Source: Nocardia neocaledoniensis (lineage in GTDB: Bacteria > Actinomycetota > Actinomycetes > Mycobacteriales > Mycobacteriaceae). From it: DNA of 64,000 nt. Location: assembly GCF_003182135.1 (NCBI RefSeq), contig NZ_QGTL01000017.1, forward strand, positions 62,001 to 126,000, written 5' to 3'. The notes under the pieces were generated by a model. It did not search any database. It was not told where the DNA came from and was given only the letters and a program-made list of their open reading frames with translations. The translations under genes and the position numbers were made by a program. Of the stretch, positions 34,032 through 42,642 are shown in pieces (within the stretch, counting starts at the first letter, position 1; the number at the start of each line of letters is the position of its first letter).

Positions 34032-34667
34032 TCAGCCGGCGCCGACGACCGTCGCGTAGGTGGCGCCCAATCCGGCGATGAATGCGCTCAGGGCCAGCTC
34101 GAAGCTGTCGTCGTCGATCTCGTCGGCCACCGCGCGCAGCAGGTGCGCCTGGTTCAGGTGCGGGTAGCGGTCCCGGTAGACCTGCACGTCGTCGGCGAAA
34201 CCGCCCGCGAACGAGCCGACGGTCGATCCCATCACCAGGTAGCGGGTGGCCGCGCCGATCATGGTGGCGTAGCGCGGTGGCCAGCCCGCGCCGACCAGGC
34301 CGCCGTGCACGGCGTCGGCGGCGCGCAGGTTCTCCGCGCGCCGGCCGGGGCCCGCCGCCAGATAGGGCACGAAGTTCGGATGCGCGACCAGCGCCGAGCG
34401 GTAGCTGCGCGCCCAGTCCGCCAGCGCGAGATCCCAGCGCGCGGTGTCGAACGCCGAGGTGTCCACGTGGCTCATGACGCCCGTGGCGATGTCGTCGAAC
34501 AGGTCGTCCTTGGTGGGGTAGTGGCCGTAGAGCGAGGCCGCCTGGACGCCCAGTTCCGCGGCCAGTTTGCGCATGGAGACCTCGGCCAGGCCGTCCCGGT
34601 CGATCAGTGTCAGCGCGGCCTCGCGAATGCGCTCGCGGCTCAACAGCGGCACGCGGGGCCTGGCCAT
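34032..34667 (-). CDS. TetR-family regulator of the acyl-CoA operon
   Basis: A 211-residue protein. The HTH is at about residues 10-55 (RERIREAALTLIDRDGLAEVSMRKLAAELGVQAASLYGHYPTK), with a TetR_C ligand domain after it (WARSYRSALVAHPNFVPYL). It is divergent from the acyl-CoA dehydrogenase gene, with a paired palindromic operator between them, so it most likely represses that operon and itself. The natural ligand is probably an acyl-CoA thioester (inference from the operon content). Confidence 0.85.
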   Translation of the reverse strand: MARPRVPLLSRERIREAALTLIDRDGLAEVSMRKLAAELGVQAASLYGHYPTKDDLFDDIATGVMSHVDTSAFDTARWDLALADWARSYRSALVAHPNFVPYLAAGPGRRAENLRAADAVHGGLVGAGWPPRYATMIGAATRYLVMGSTVGSFAGGFADDVQVYRDRYPHLNQAHLLRAVADEIDDDSFELALSAFIAGLGATYATVVGAG

Positions 34668-34740
34668 CCGCCACTCCTGTCTGCTCGGGGATCGGTGCGG
34701 GTTCGAACGCTATCACCGATCGCCGATCTGCCTCTTGATT

Positions 34741-34792
34741 AACCGAACACCGTTAGGATACGGTGCCCGAGTAAACCTAACAACGTTCGGTT
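34741..34792. promoter_or_regulatory. Twin TetR-type operator
   Basis: AACCGAACACCGTTAGG (34741-34757) and CCTAACAACGTTCGGTT (34776-34792) are inverted copies with 14 of 17 matches. Each half is itself a near palindrome CCnAAC-N3-GTTnGG. The pair covers the expected promoter of the operon starting at 34806. Confidence 0.7.
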
Positions 34793-34805
34793 CAGGAGTG
34801 GTCCC

Positions 34806-35957
34806 GTGGATCTCCAACTCACGCCAGCGCATCGCGACCTGCGCGAACTCGCCCGCACCTGGGTGGACAAGGAAGTCGTTCCGTTCGCCGCCGGGTGGGA
34901 TCGCGAGGAATCGGTCGACCCGGCGATCGTCGGCAAGCTCGGCGCGCTCGGCTTCCTCGGCATCGGGATCGACGAGGAGTACGGCGGTTCGGGCGGCGAC
35001 ATGCTCGCCTACTGTGTGCTGCTCGAGGAGCTCGGACGGGGCGACAGCTCGGTGCGCGGCATCGTGTCGGTGTCGCTCGGCCTCGTCGGCAAGTCGATCG
35101 CCCGCTACGGCAGCGCGGAGCAGAAGACCCGATTCCTGCCCGGTCTGTGCGCGGGCGAGCAGCTGGGCTGCTTCGCGCTCACCGAGCCAGGGACCGGTTC
35201 CGACGCCGCGAACCTGACCACCCGCGCGACCCGCGACGGCGCGGACTGGGTCATCGACGGCACCAAGATCTTCATCACCAACGGGACCTGGGCCGATCTC
35301 GCGCTGGTGTTCGCCAGGACCGGCGGCCCCGGCCCGCGCGGCGTCACCGCGTTCCTGGTGCCCACCGAGACGGCGGGGTTCGGCCGGACCGAGATCAAGG
35401 GCAAGCTCGGCCTGCGCGGCCAGGCCACCGCCGAACTGATCCTGGACAAGGTCCGCGTTCCCGACGCCCTGCGCCTCGGCGCGGAGGGCGAGGGCTTCCG
35501 GATCGCGATGGCGGCCCTGGACAAGGGACGGATCGGTGTAGCCGCCGGATGTGTCGGGGTGGCGCGTGCCTGCCTCGAAGCGTCCGTGCGCTACGCGGGG
35601 GAGCGCGAGCAGTTCGGCAAGCCGATCGCGGGCTACCAGCTGGTGCAGGAACTGCTCGCCGACATCGCCGTCGACACCGAGGCCGCGCGGCTGCTGGCCT
35701 GGCGGGCCGCCGATCTCGTCGACCGCGGGGAACCGTTCGGCACGGCGGCCTCGATGGCGAAGCTGTTCGCCTCCGAGGCCGCGGTGAAGGCCGCCAACAA
35801 CGCGATCCAGGTGTTCGGCGGTTACGGCTACATCGACGAGTACCCCGTCGCGAAGTACCTGCGCGACGCGCGCGTGCTGACCCTCTACGAGGGCACCACC
35901 CAGATCCAGAAACTGCTCATCGGCCGCGCCCTCACCGGCGTGAACGCCCTTGTCTGA
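34806..35957 (+). CDS. Acyl-CoA dehydrogenase
   Basis: A 383-residue flavoprotein that oxidises an acyl-CoA to the 2-enoyl-CoA. It starts at GTG 34806 after AGGAG. Family blocks: CFALTEPGTGSDAANLTTRA (FAD and substrate binding), DWVIDGTKIFITNG, and near the C-terminus QVFGGYGYIDEYPVAKYLRDAR with the ALTLYEGTTQIQ-type ending. The catalytic Glu is expected in the YEGTTQIQ segment. First gene of an operon: ACAD, SDR, ACAD, thiolase, acyl-CoA synthetase. Chain-length preference cannot be judged. Confidence 0.93.
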   Translation: MDLQLTPAHRDLRELARTWVDKEVVPFAAGWDREESVDPAIVGKLGALGFLGIGIDEEYGGSGGDMLAYCVLLEELGRGDSSVRGIVSVSLGLVGKSIARYGSAEQKTRFLPGLCAGEQLGCFALTEPGTGSDAANLTTRATRDGADWVIDGTKIFITNGTWADLALVFARTGGPGPRGVTAFLVPTETAGFGRTEIKGKLGLRGQATAELILDKVRVPDALRLGAEGEGFRIAMAALDKGRIGVAAGCVGVARACLEASVRYAGEREQFGKPIAGYQLVQELLADIAVDTEAARLLAWRAADLVDRGEPFGTAASMAKLFASEAAVKAANNAIQVFGGYGYIDEYPVAKYLRDARVLTLYEGTTQIQKLLIGRALTGVNALV

Positions 35958-35973
35958 CACCAGGAGTACCCGC

Positions 35974-36726
35974 ATGACCACCAGAACCGCCTTCGTCACC
36001 GGCGCTGCCCGCGGCATCGGCGCCGCCACCGCCGCCCGGCTGGCCGCCGACGGCTGCGCCGTGGCCGTCGTCGATCTCGACGCCGACGCGGCGGTGCTCA
36101 CCGCGGGCCGGATCAACGCGGCGGGCGGCACCGCCATCGGCATCGGCTGCGATGTCGCCGACGAGGATTCGGTCGCCGCGGCGGTGGCGCGCGCGGTCGC
36201 CGATCTCGGCTCGCTCGACGTGCTCGTCAACAACGCCGGCGTGCTGCGCGACAACCTGCTGTACAAGATGTCGGCGGACGACTGGGACACCGTCATGGCC
36301 GTGCACCTGCGCGGCGCGTTCCTGTGCAGCAGGGCCGCGCAGGCGCGGATGGTCGAACGCGGGGGCGGCGCCATCGTCAACACCTCGAGCGTGTCGGCGC
36401 TCGGAAATCGCGGCCAGGCCAACTACGCCGCCGCCAAGGCGGGCATCCAGGGCCTGACCCGCACCCTCGCCATGGAACTCGGGCCGTTCGGCATCCGGGT
36501 CAACGCCGTCGCGCCCGGCTTCATCGCCACCGAGATGACCGCGGCCACCGCGGCCCGGATCGGCGTGAGCGCCGCGGACCTGCAGGCGAAGACGGCCGCG
36601 ATCACGCCGCTGCGCCGGGTCGGCACACCCGACGACATCGCGAACGTGGTGGCCTTCCTGGCCTCCGACCAGGCCGGCTTCGTCACCGGCCAGACCCTGT
36701 ACGTCGACGGCGGACGCCGTCTCTGA
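35974..36726 (+). CDS. Short-chain dehydrogenase, FabG-like
   Basis: A 250-residue NAD(P)-dependent oxidoreductase. ATG 35974 with CAGGAG upstream places the nucleotide-binding TGAARGIG motif near residue 9; a longer start at 35950 would overlap the previous gene. The NNAG motif, Ser of NTSSVSALG and the YAAAK active-site Tyr and Lys are all present. It probably oxidises a 3-hydroxyacyl-CoA in the operon's degradation pathway (inference). Confidence 0.9.
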   Translation: MTTRTAFVTGAARGIGAATAARLAADGCAVAVVDLDADAAVLTAGRINAAGGTAIGIGCDVADEDSVAAAVARAVADLGSLDVLVNNAGVLRDNLLYKMSADDWDTVMAVHLRGAFLCSRAAQARMVERGGGAIVNTSSVSALGNRGQANYAAAKAGIQGLTRTLAMELGPFGIRVNAVAPGFIATEMTAATAARIGVSAADLQAKTAAITPLRRVGTPDDIANVVAFLASDQAGFVTGQTLYVDGGRRL

Positions 36727-36742
36727 TCTCGGAGAACAACAC

Positions 36743-37900
36743 ATGCAGCGCACAGTTTTCACCGACGAGCACGACGCGTTCCGCAAGACCGCGCGGGCCT
36801 TCATCGAGAGCCAGGTCGTGCCGGTGTACGACCAGTGGTACGAGGCGGGGATCGTGCCCCGCGAGTTCTATCGCAGCCTGGCCGAGCTGGGTGTCTTCGG
36901 CATCGAGGTACCCGAGGAGTACGGCGGCGCCGGGATCGACTCGTTCAAGTTCCAGGCTGTGCTGATGGAGGAAACCGCCCGCGCGGGTGTGTCTTTCGGT
37001 GGTTCGGGGGTGCACGTGGGCCTGTGCCTGCCGTACCTGAAGAACCTCGCGACCGAGGAGCAGAAGCGGCGCTGGCTGCCCGGCTTCGTCACCGGCGAGA
37101 CGATGTTCGCGATCGCCATGACCGAACCCGGCACCGGCTCGGACCTGGCGGGCATGCGCACCACCGCGCAGCTGTCCGAGGACGGCAACCACTACGTGCT
37201 CAACGGCGCGAAGACCTTCATCACCGGCGGCGTGCACGCGGACCGGGTGATCGTCTGCGCGCGGACCGCGCCGCCCTCGGACACCGATCGCCGCCACGGG
37301 ATCTCGCTGCTCGTGGTCGACACGAGCGCGCCGGGATACGCCGTCGGCCGCAAGCTCGACAAGCTCGGCCTGAAGGTCTCCGACACCGCCGAGCTGTCCT
37401 TCACCGATGTGCGGGTGCCGGTCACCGACCTGCTCGGCGAAGCGCACCGCGGCTTCGACTACCTGGGCCAGAACCTCCCGCAGGAACGGCTCTCCATCGC
37501 GGTCGGCGCGTACGCCCAGGCCAAGTCGGCGATCCGGTTCGCCCTCGAATACACCAGGGGCCGCACCGTTTTCGGGCAGCCGGTGGCGAACTTCCAGAAC
37601 ACCAAGTTCGAGCTGGCCGCCTGCCAGGCCGAGGTCGACGCCGCCGAAGCGGTCGTCGACCGGGCCCTGGACGCCCTCGACAACGGTGTCCTCACCGCCG
37701 CCGACGCCGCCTCGGCGAAACTGTTCTGCACCGAGGTCGCGTCCCGGGTGATCGACCGCTGCCTGCAGTTGCACGGCGGCTACGGCTACATCACCGAATA
37801 CCCGGTGGCCCGCCTCTACGCCGACAACCGGGTCAACCGCATCTACGGCGGCACCAGCGAGGTCATGAAGATGATCATCGCCAAGAACATGGGCCTGTGA
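36743..37900 (+). CDS. Acyl-CoA dehydrogenase (second)
   Basis: A 385-residue flavoprotein. MTEPGTGSDLAGMRTTA and HYVLNGAKTFITGG mark the FAD-binding region, and RCLQLHGGYGYITEYPVARLYADNRVNRIYGGTSEVMKMI is the typical C-terminal block, with catalytic Glu in YGGTSEVM. Distinct from the first dehydrogenase in this operon (long-chain or branched-chain type by resemblance). Its stop overlaps the start of the thiolase gene by four bases. Confidence 0.92.
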   Translation: MQRTVFTDEHDAFRKTARAFIESQVVPVYDQWYEAGIVPREFYRSLAELGVFGIEVPEEYGGAGIDSFKFQAVLMEETARAGVSFGGSGVHVGLCLPYLKNLATEEQKRRWLPGFVTGETMFAIAMTEPGTGSDLAGMRTTAQLSEDGNHYVLNGAKTFITGGVHADRVIVCARTAPPSDTDRRHGISLLVVDTSAPGYAVGRKLDKLGLKVSDTAELSFTDVRVPVTDLLGEAHRGFDYLGQNLPQERLSIAVGAYAQAKSAIRFALEYTRGRTVFGQPVANFQNTKFELAACQAEVDAAEAVVDRALDALDNGVLTAADAASAKLFCTEVASRVIDRCLQLHGGYGYITEYPVARLYADNRVNRIYGGTSEVMKMIIAKNMGL

Positions 37901-39096
37901 GCGGCCGCGCGTATCTGGTCGACGGCGTGCGCACGCCGTTCGGCCGCTACGGCGGCGCGCTGGCCGCCGTGCGCCCCGACGACCTCGCCGCGCACGTCCT
38001 CACCGCCCTCACCCAGCGGCTGCCCACGGTGGACTTCGCCGCCGTCGACGACGTGGTGTTCGGGTGCGCGAATCAGGCGGGCGAGGACAACCGCAACGTC
38101 GCCCGGATGGCGGCGCTGCTGGCCGGGCTACCGGTGACGGTGCCGGGCGTGACGGTCAACCGGTTGTGCGCGTCGGGACTGGACGCGGTCGCCTACGCGG
38201 CCAGGGCGATCACGGCGGGCGACGCCGAGCTGGTGATCGCCGGTGGCGTCGAATCGATGACCCGTGCGCCGTTCGTGGTGCCCAAAGCCGCCGCGGCGTG
38301 GGATCGTTCGGCCGAACTCGCCGACACCACCCTCGGCTGGCGGCTGGTGAATCCGCGCCTGCGCGACCGGTACGGCGTCGACTCGATGCCCGAGACCGCC
38401 CAGCACGTCGCCGCCGAGCACGGCATCGCGCGCGCCGACCAGGACGCGTTCGCGCTGCGCTCCCAGCAGCGGGCCGCTGCCGCGATCGCCGCCGGTCGAC
38501 TGGCCAGGGAGATCGCGCCGGTGCCGGTCCCGCGGCGCCGGGGCGAGCCGGTCGTGGTCGAGACCGACGAGCACCCACGAGCGACCGATCTCGAGGCGCT
38601 GGCCGGGCTGCGGCCCGTGGTGCCCGACGGATCGATCACCGCGGGCAACTCCTCCGGCATCAACGACGGCGCGGTCGCGATCCTGCTCGCGTCCGAGACC
38701 GCCGTCCGGCGGTACGGGCTGACCCCGCTGGCCGCGGTCGGCGCGGTGAGCGCCGCCGGTGTGCCGCCGCGGACGATGGGCATCGGCCCGGTGCCCGCGG
38801 TCGGGAAACTGCTCGCGCGAACAGGTCTGGGGATCGGTGACATCGATGTCGTCGAACTCAACGAGGCCTTCGCCGCCCAGGCGCTGGCGGTCCTGCGCGG
38901 GCTCGGCCTGCCCGACGACGCCGCCCACGTCAATCCGAACGGGGGCGCGATCGCAATCGGTCATCCGCTCGGGGCCACCGGCGCTCGCCTGGCACTCACT
39001 GCCGCCATCGAACTGGCCGATCGAGACGCGCGGCACGCGATCGCGACGCTGTGCGTCGGTGTCGGCCAGGGACTCGCGCTACACCTCCACCGTTGA
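37897..39096 (+). CDS. Acetyl-CoA acyltransferase (thiolase)
   Basis: A 399-residue enzyme cleaving 3-ketoacyl-CoA with CoA. GTG 37897 overlaps the upstream stop. The acyl-carrying Cys lies in VNRLCASGLDAV (about residue 90), and NEAFAAQALAVL, GGAIAIGHPLGATGARL and CVGVGQGLAL hold the catalytic His and second Cys. The fold resembles PcaF/FadA. It completes the operon's spiral together with the two dehydrogenases and the SDR; no enoyl-CoA hydratase gene is present in the operon. Confidence 0.93.
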   Translation: MSGRAYLVDGVRTPFGRYGGALAAVRPDDLAAHVLTALTQRLPTVDFAAVDDVVFGCANQAGEDNRNVARMAALLAGLPVTVPGVTVNRLCASGLDAVAYAARAITAGDAELVIAGGVESMTRAPFVVPKAAAAWDRSAELADTTLGWRLVNPRLRDRYGVDSMPETAQHVAAEHGIARADQDAFALRSQQRAAAAIAAGRLAREIAPVPVPRRRGEPVVVETDEHPRATDLEALAGLRPVVPDGSITAGNSSGINDGAVAILLASETAVRRYGLTPLAAVGAVSAAGVPPRTMGIGPVPAVGKLLARTGLGIGDIDVVELNEAFAAQALAVLRGLGLPDDAAHVNPNGGAIAIGHPLGATGARLALTAAIELADRDARHAIATLCVGVGQGLALHLHR

Positions 39097-39139
39097 CCCC
39101 ACCCTTCTTCGCCATCGCAGTCGAACACTAGGAACCATC

Positions 39140-40630
39140 GTGAACGCCACCCTGTCCCTGGCGAGCATCCTCGCCGAACCCGCCCGCCGCCGTCCGCACC
39201 ATCTCGCCCTGATCGAGGGCGACACCCGCCTCACCTTCGCCGAGCTGTGGCGCCAAGCCCGCGAACAGGCGGGCGCCTTGATCGCCCGCGGTGTCCGGCC
39301 CGGTGACCGGGTGGCGCTGCTGTGCCCCAACACCGCCGACTTCCCCCGGGCCTACTTCGCGATCCTCGCCGCCGGCGCGACGGTCGTGCCCGTGCACCTG
39401 CTGCTGACCGCCCCGGAAATGGAGTACGTGCTGCGCGACAGCGGCGCGTCCCTGCTGATCTGCCATCCGATGGTGGCCGACACCGGCGCGGCGGCCGCCC
39501 GCGCCGCCGGGATCGACAGCGTCGCGCCGAGCGAGCTGGCCGGCGACGCGATCCCGGCCTTCGTCTCCCGCGGCCCGCTCGACACCGCCGTCGTCTTCTA
39601 CACCAGCGGCACCACCGGCACGCCGAAGGGTGCCGAGCTCAGTCACCTCAACATGGTGATGTGCGCGACCGTGAACACCTTCGACGCCAACGAGATCCGG
39701 CCCGACGACATCGCCCTCGGCGCGCTGCCGCTGTTCCACGTGTTCGGGCAGACGGTGTCGATGAACTCGCACTGGCGCGTCGGCGGCACCCTGGTGCTGA
39801 TGCCGCGCTTCGACGCGGCCCAGGCGATCGCGCTGATGGCCGCGGAACGGGTCAACCTCTTCCACGGCGTCCCCACCATGTACCTCGCCCTGGTCGCCGC
39901 GGCCCGCGACGCGGCGGAACTGCCCGCGCTGAAACTGTGCGTCAGCGGGGGCGCCGCCCTGCCCGTCAGCGTGCTCGAGGACTTCGAGCAGGCGTTCGGG
40001 GCGCCGGTGCTCGAGGGATACGGACTCTCGGAGACCTCGCCGACCGCCGCGGTGAACCAGCCGGTCTACGGGACCGAGCCGGGCACCGTGGGCCACCCGG
40101 TGTGGGGTGTCGACGTGGAGATCGCCGACCCGGACGTCGCCGACCGGATCGAGCTGCTGCCCGTCGGGGCGACCGGTGAGGTGGTGGTGCGCGGGCACAA
40201 CGTGTTCAGCGGCTACACCGGCAGGCCGGAGGCGACCGCCGCGGCGGTGATCGACGGCTGGTTCCGCACGGGCGATCTCGGCACCCGCGACGCGACCGGC
40301 CGCATCCGGATCGTCGACCGGGTCAAGGAGATGATCCTGCGCGGCGGGTACAACGTGTACCCGACCGAGGTCGAGGCCGCGCTGCTGCGGCACCCGCGGA
40401 TCGCGCAGGTCGCGGTGATCGGGGTGCCCGACACCCACTACGGCGAGGAGATCCTCGCGGTCGTCGTCCCCGACGGGCCGCTCACCGCGGACGAGGTGAT
40501 CGGCTTCGGCAAGGAACAGGTGGCCAAGTACAAGTACCCGCGACGGGTCGAGTTCGTCACCGAACTGCCCCTCGGTCCCACCCACAAGGTGCTCAAGCGT
40601 GAGCTGCGCCGACGATTCGGGGGCGCGTGA
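39140..40630 (+). CDS. Fatty acid or carboxylate-CoA ligase
   Basis: A 496-residue adenylate-forming enzyme starting at GTG 39140. The AMP-binding P-loop YTSGTTGTPKGAELSH (about 154-169), EGYGLSETSPTAA, GWFRTGDLG and RVKEMILRGGYNVYP (hinge and catalytic-lysine region) are all intact, with the C-terminal catalytic Lys in PTHKVLKREL. It would activate the substrate that the operon degrades. 43 bases after the thiolase gene, probably the last gene of the operon. Confidence 0.93.
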   Translation: MNATLSLASILAEPARRRPHHLALIEGDTRLTFAELWRQAREQAGALIARGVRPGDRVALLCPNTADFPRAYFAILAAGATVVPVHLLLTAPEMEYVLRDSGASLLICHPMVADTGAAAARAAGIDSVAPSELAGDAIPAFVSRGPLDTAVVFYTSGTTGTPKGAELSHLNMVMCATVNTFDANEIRPDDIALGALPLFHVFGQTVSMNSHWRVGGTLVLMPRFDAAQAIALMAAERVNLFHGVPTMYLALVAAARDAAELPALKLCVSGGAALPVSVLEDFEQAFGAPVLEGYGLSETSPTAAVNQPVYGTEPGTVGHPVWGVDVEIADPDVADRIELLPVGATGEVVVRGHNVFSGYTGRPEATAAAVIDGWFRTGDLGTRDATGRIRIVDRVKEMILRGGYNVYPTEVEAALLRHPRIAQVAVIGVPDTHYGEEILAVVVPDGPLTADEVIGFGKEQVAKYKYPRRVEFVTELPLGPTHKVLKRELRRRFGGA

Positions 40631-40666
40631 CCGCACGTCGCGTACGCGACCATTACCCTCTTACGG

Positions 40667-41662
40667 GTGGCGATATCCAAGGTCGAGCGGCTGATGAATC
40701 TGGTCATCGCGCTGCTGTCGACCCGGCAGTTCCTGAGCGCGGAGCGCATTCGCGCCAGCGTGGCCGGTTACGAGGACTCCGCGACCGACGAGGCGTTCAG
40801 CCGGATGTTCGAGCGCGACAAGAACGAGTTGCGCGACCTGGGCATTCCGCTGGAAGTGGGTCCGGTCGGGCGGTTCTCGACGCTCGAGGGCTACCGGATC
40901 AACCGCGACGCCTACGAACTGCCCGATATCGACCTGTCCAGCGAGGAGGCGGCCGCGGTCGCCGTCGCCGTGCAGATGTGGGCCTCCCCGGAGCTCGCGA
41001 GTGCCGCCGAAGGCGCGCTGCTGAAGCTGCGCGCCGCCGGCGTCACGGTCGAAACCGAGAACGTCGGGGTGTCGGTGCCCGCCGTGCCCGCCCGCACCCG
41101 CGGCTCCGAACCCGTGCTGCGCGAACTGCTCGCGGCGATCGACGCGGGCCAGGCCGTGCGCTTCGGCCACCACAGCGCCGTCACCGACCCGTTCGTCACC
41201 CGTGACGTGGAGCCCTGGGGCGTGGTCACCCGGCACGGGCGCTGGTACCTGGTCGGGCACGACCGCGAACGCGACGCCGTGCGCACCTTCCGGCTCTCGC
41301 GCATCGGCGGCGAGGTGGTCCCGTACGGGCCGCACAACGCCGTGCGCAAGCCGGCCGACGCCGACCTGCGCGCCATCGTCGATCGCGTCACCGGCGACGC
41401 GCCCGTCACCGGCTCGGCGACGGTATGGGTCGCCAAGGGCCGCGGCCGGGAGCTGCGCCGGATCGGCACCGAGCTCGAGACCAGGGAACTCGGCGGCAGG
41501 CCGGGTGATGTCGTCGAGGTACCGGTGCGCTCGCGCGACTGGGTCGCCCGGCTGATCACGGGCCTCGGACCCGACGTGCTCGTGCTCGATCCACCGGAAC
41601 TGCGCGCCGACGTGATGAACCGGCTACGGTCGGTACTCGACCACACGGAGGTGACGTCGTGA
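40667..41662 (+). CDS. pafB: PafB, WYL-domain DNA-damage-response activator
   Basis: A 331-residue protein from GTG 40667. A winged HTH (about 1-75: KVERLMNLVIALLSTRQFLSAERI) is followed by a WYL domain (about 145-215, with WGVVTRHGRWYLVGHD) and a C-terminal WCX region. PafB acts with PafC as a heterodimeric transcriptional activator of the LexA-independent DNA damage response in mycobacteria. The GTGA overlap with pafC couples the two. Here the pair is preceded by a short promoter-like gap after the acyl-CoA operon. Confidence 0.95.
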   Translation: MAISKVERLMNLVIALLSTRQFLSAERIRASVAGYEDSATDEAFSRMFERDKNELRDLGIPLEVGPVGRFSTLEGYRINRDAYELPDIDLSSEEAAAVAVAVQMWASPELASAAEGALLKLRAAGVTVETENVGVSVPAVPARTRGSEPVLRELLAAIDAGQAVRFGHHSAVTDPFVTRDVEPWGVVTRHGRWYLVGHDRERDAVRTFRLSRIGGEVVPYGPHNAVRKPADADLRAIVDRVTGDAPVTGSATVWVAKGRGRELRRIGTELETRELGGRPGDVVEVPVRSRDWVARLITGLGPDVLVLDPPELRADVMNRLRSVLDHTEVTS

Positions 41663-42642
41663 GTTCGCGCCTGTCCCTGCGCCTTTCGCGCCTGCTCAAC
41701 ATGGTGCCGTACCTGCTCGCGCACCCGGGCATCAGCGCCGCCGAGGCCGCCGCCGAACTCGGGGTGACCACCAAGCAGCTGATGAGCGACCTCAACCAGC
41801 TGTGGATGTGCGGGCTGCCGGGCTACGGCCCCGGTGATCTGATCGACCTGTCCTTCTCCGAGGAGAGCATCGAGGTCACCTTCTCCGCCGGCATCGACCG
41901 GCCGCTGCGCCTGACCTCCACCGAGGCCACCGCGCTGCTGGTGGCGCTGCGCTCGATCGTGGAGATGCCGGGCATGGTCGACCCGACCGCCGCGCACTCC
42001 GCCATCGCGAAGATCGAATCCGCCATCGCCAGCAGCGACACCGAGATCACCGGCAGGCCGGCCGCGATTCCCGTCGAACAGCCGGTGGTGGCCACCGTGC
42101 GCGCCGCGCTCGCCGACGGGCGCGCCGTGCGGCTGGTGTACTACTCGGCCAGCCGCGACGAGGTGTCCGAGCGCATCGTCGACCCCATCCGGGTGATCCT
42201 CGTCGACAACAACAGCTACCTGCAGGGCTGGTGCAGACAGGCCGAGGGCGTGCGGCTGTTCCGGTTCGACCGGATCGAGGACGCCACCGAACTCGACGAA
42301 CCCGCCCGGCCGCCGAGTCACGCCGCCGCCGACGCGGCCGCCCTCGACCTGTTCCAGGACGACCCCGATGTGCCGCTGGCCCGGCTGCGCATCCGCGCCG
42401 ACTACGCCTGGGTGCTCGACCAGTACCCGATGCACCGCATCGAATCGCGCCCCGACGGCAGCATCGAGGCCGGGATGCGGTTCGCCTCCGCGGACTGGAT
42501 GGCGCGGCTGCTGCTCGGCTTCGGGACGGGCGTGAGCGCGCTCGGTCCCACGGAACTGGTCGCCGCGGTGCGTGATCGCGCCGACGCGGCCCTGGCCGCC
42601 TACGCGGCCGCGGGCTTGTCAGGGGAGACCGAACCGGCGTGA
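41659..42642 (+). CDS. pafC: PafC, WYL-domain partner of PafB
   Basis: A 327-residue protein (SSRLSLRLSRLLNMVPYLLAHPG). HTH at about 10-65, then a WYL domain (about 150-225: RAVRLVYYSASRDEVSERIVDPIRVILVDNNSYLQGW) and WCX C-terminus. It works with PafB, and its start overlaps pafB by four bases. Its stop overlaps the ketopantoate-reductase-like gene by four bases, so that gene is probably co-transcribed. Confidence 0.95.
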   Translation: MSSRLSLRLSRLLNMVPYLLAHPGISAAEAAAELGVTTKQLMSDLNQLWMCGLPGYGPGDLIDLSFSEESIEVTFSAGIDRPLRLTSTEATALLVALRSIVEMPGMVDPTAAHSAIAKIESAIASSDTEITGRPAAIPVEQPVVATVRAALADGRAVRLVYYSASRDEVSERIVDPIRVILVDNNSYLQGWCRQAEGVRLFRFDRIEDATELDEPARPPSHAAADAAALDLFQDDPDVPLARLRIRADYAWVLDQYPMHRIESRPDGSIEAGMRFASADWMARLLLGFGTGVSALGPTELVAAVRDRADAALAAYAAAGLSGETEPA

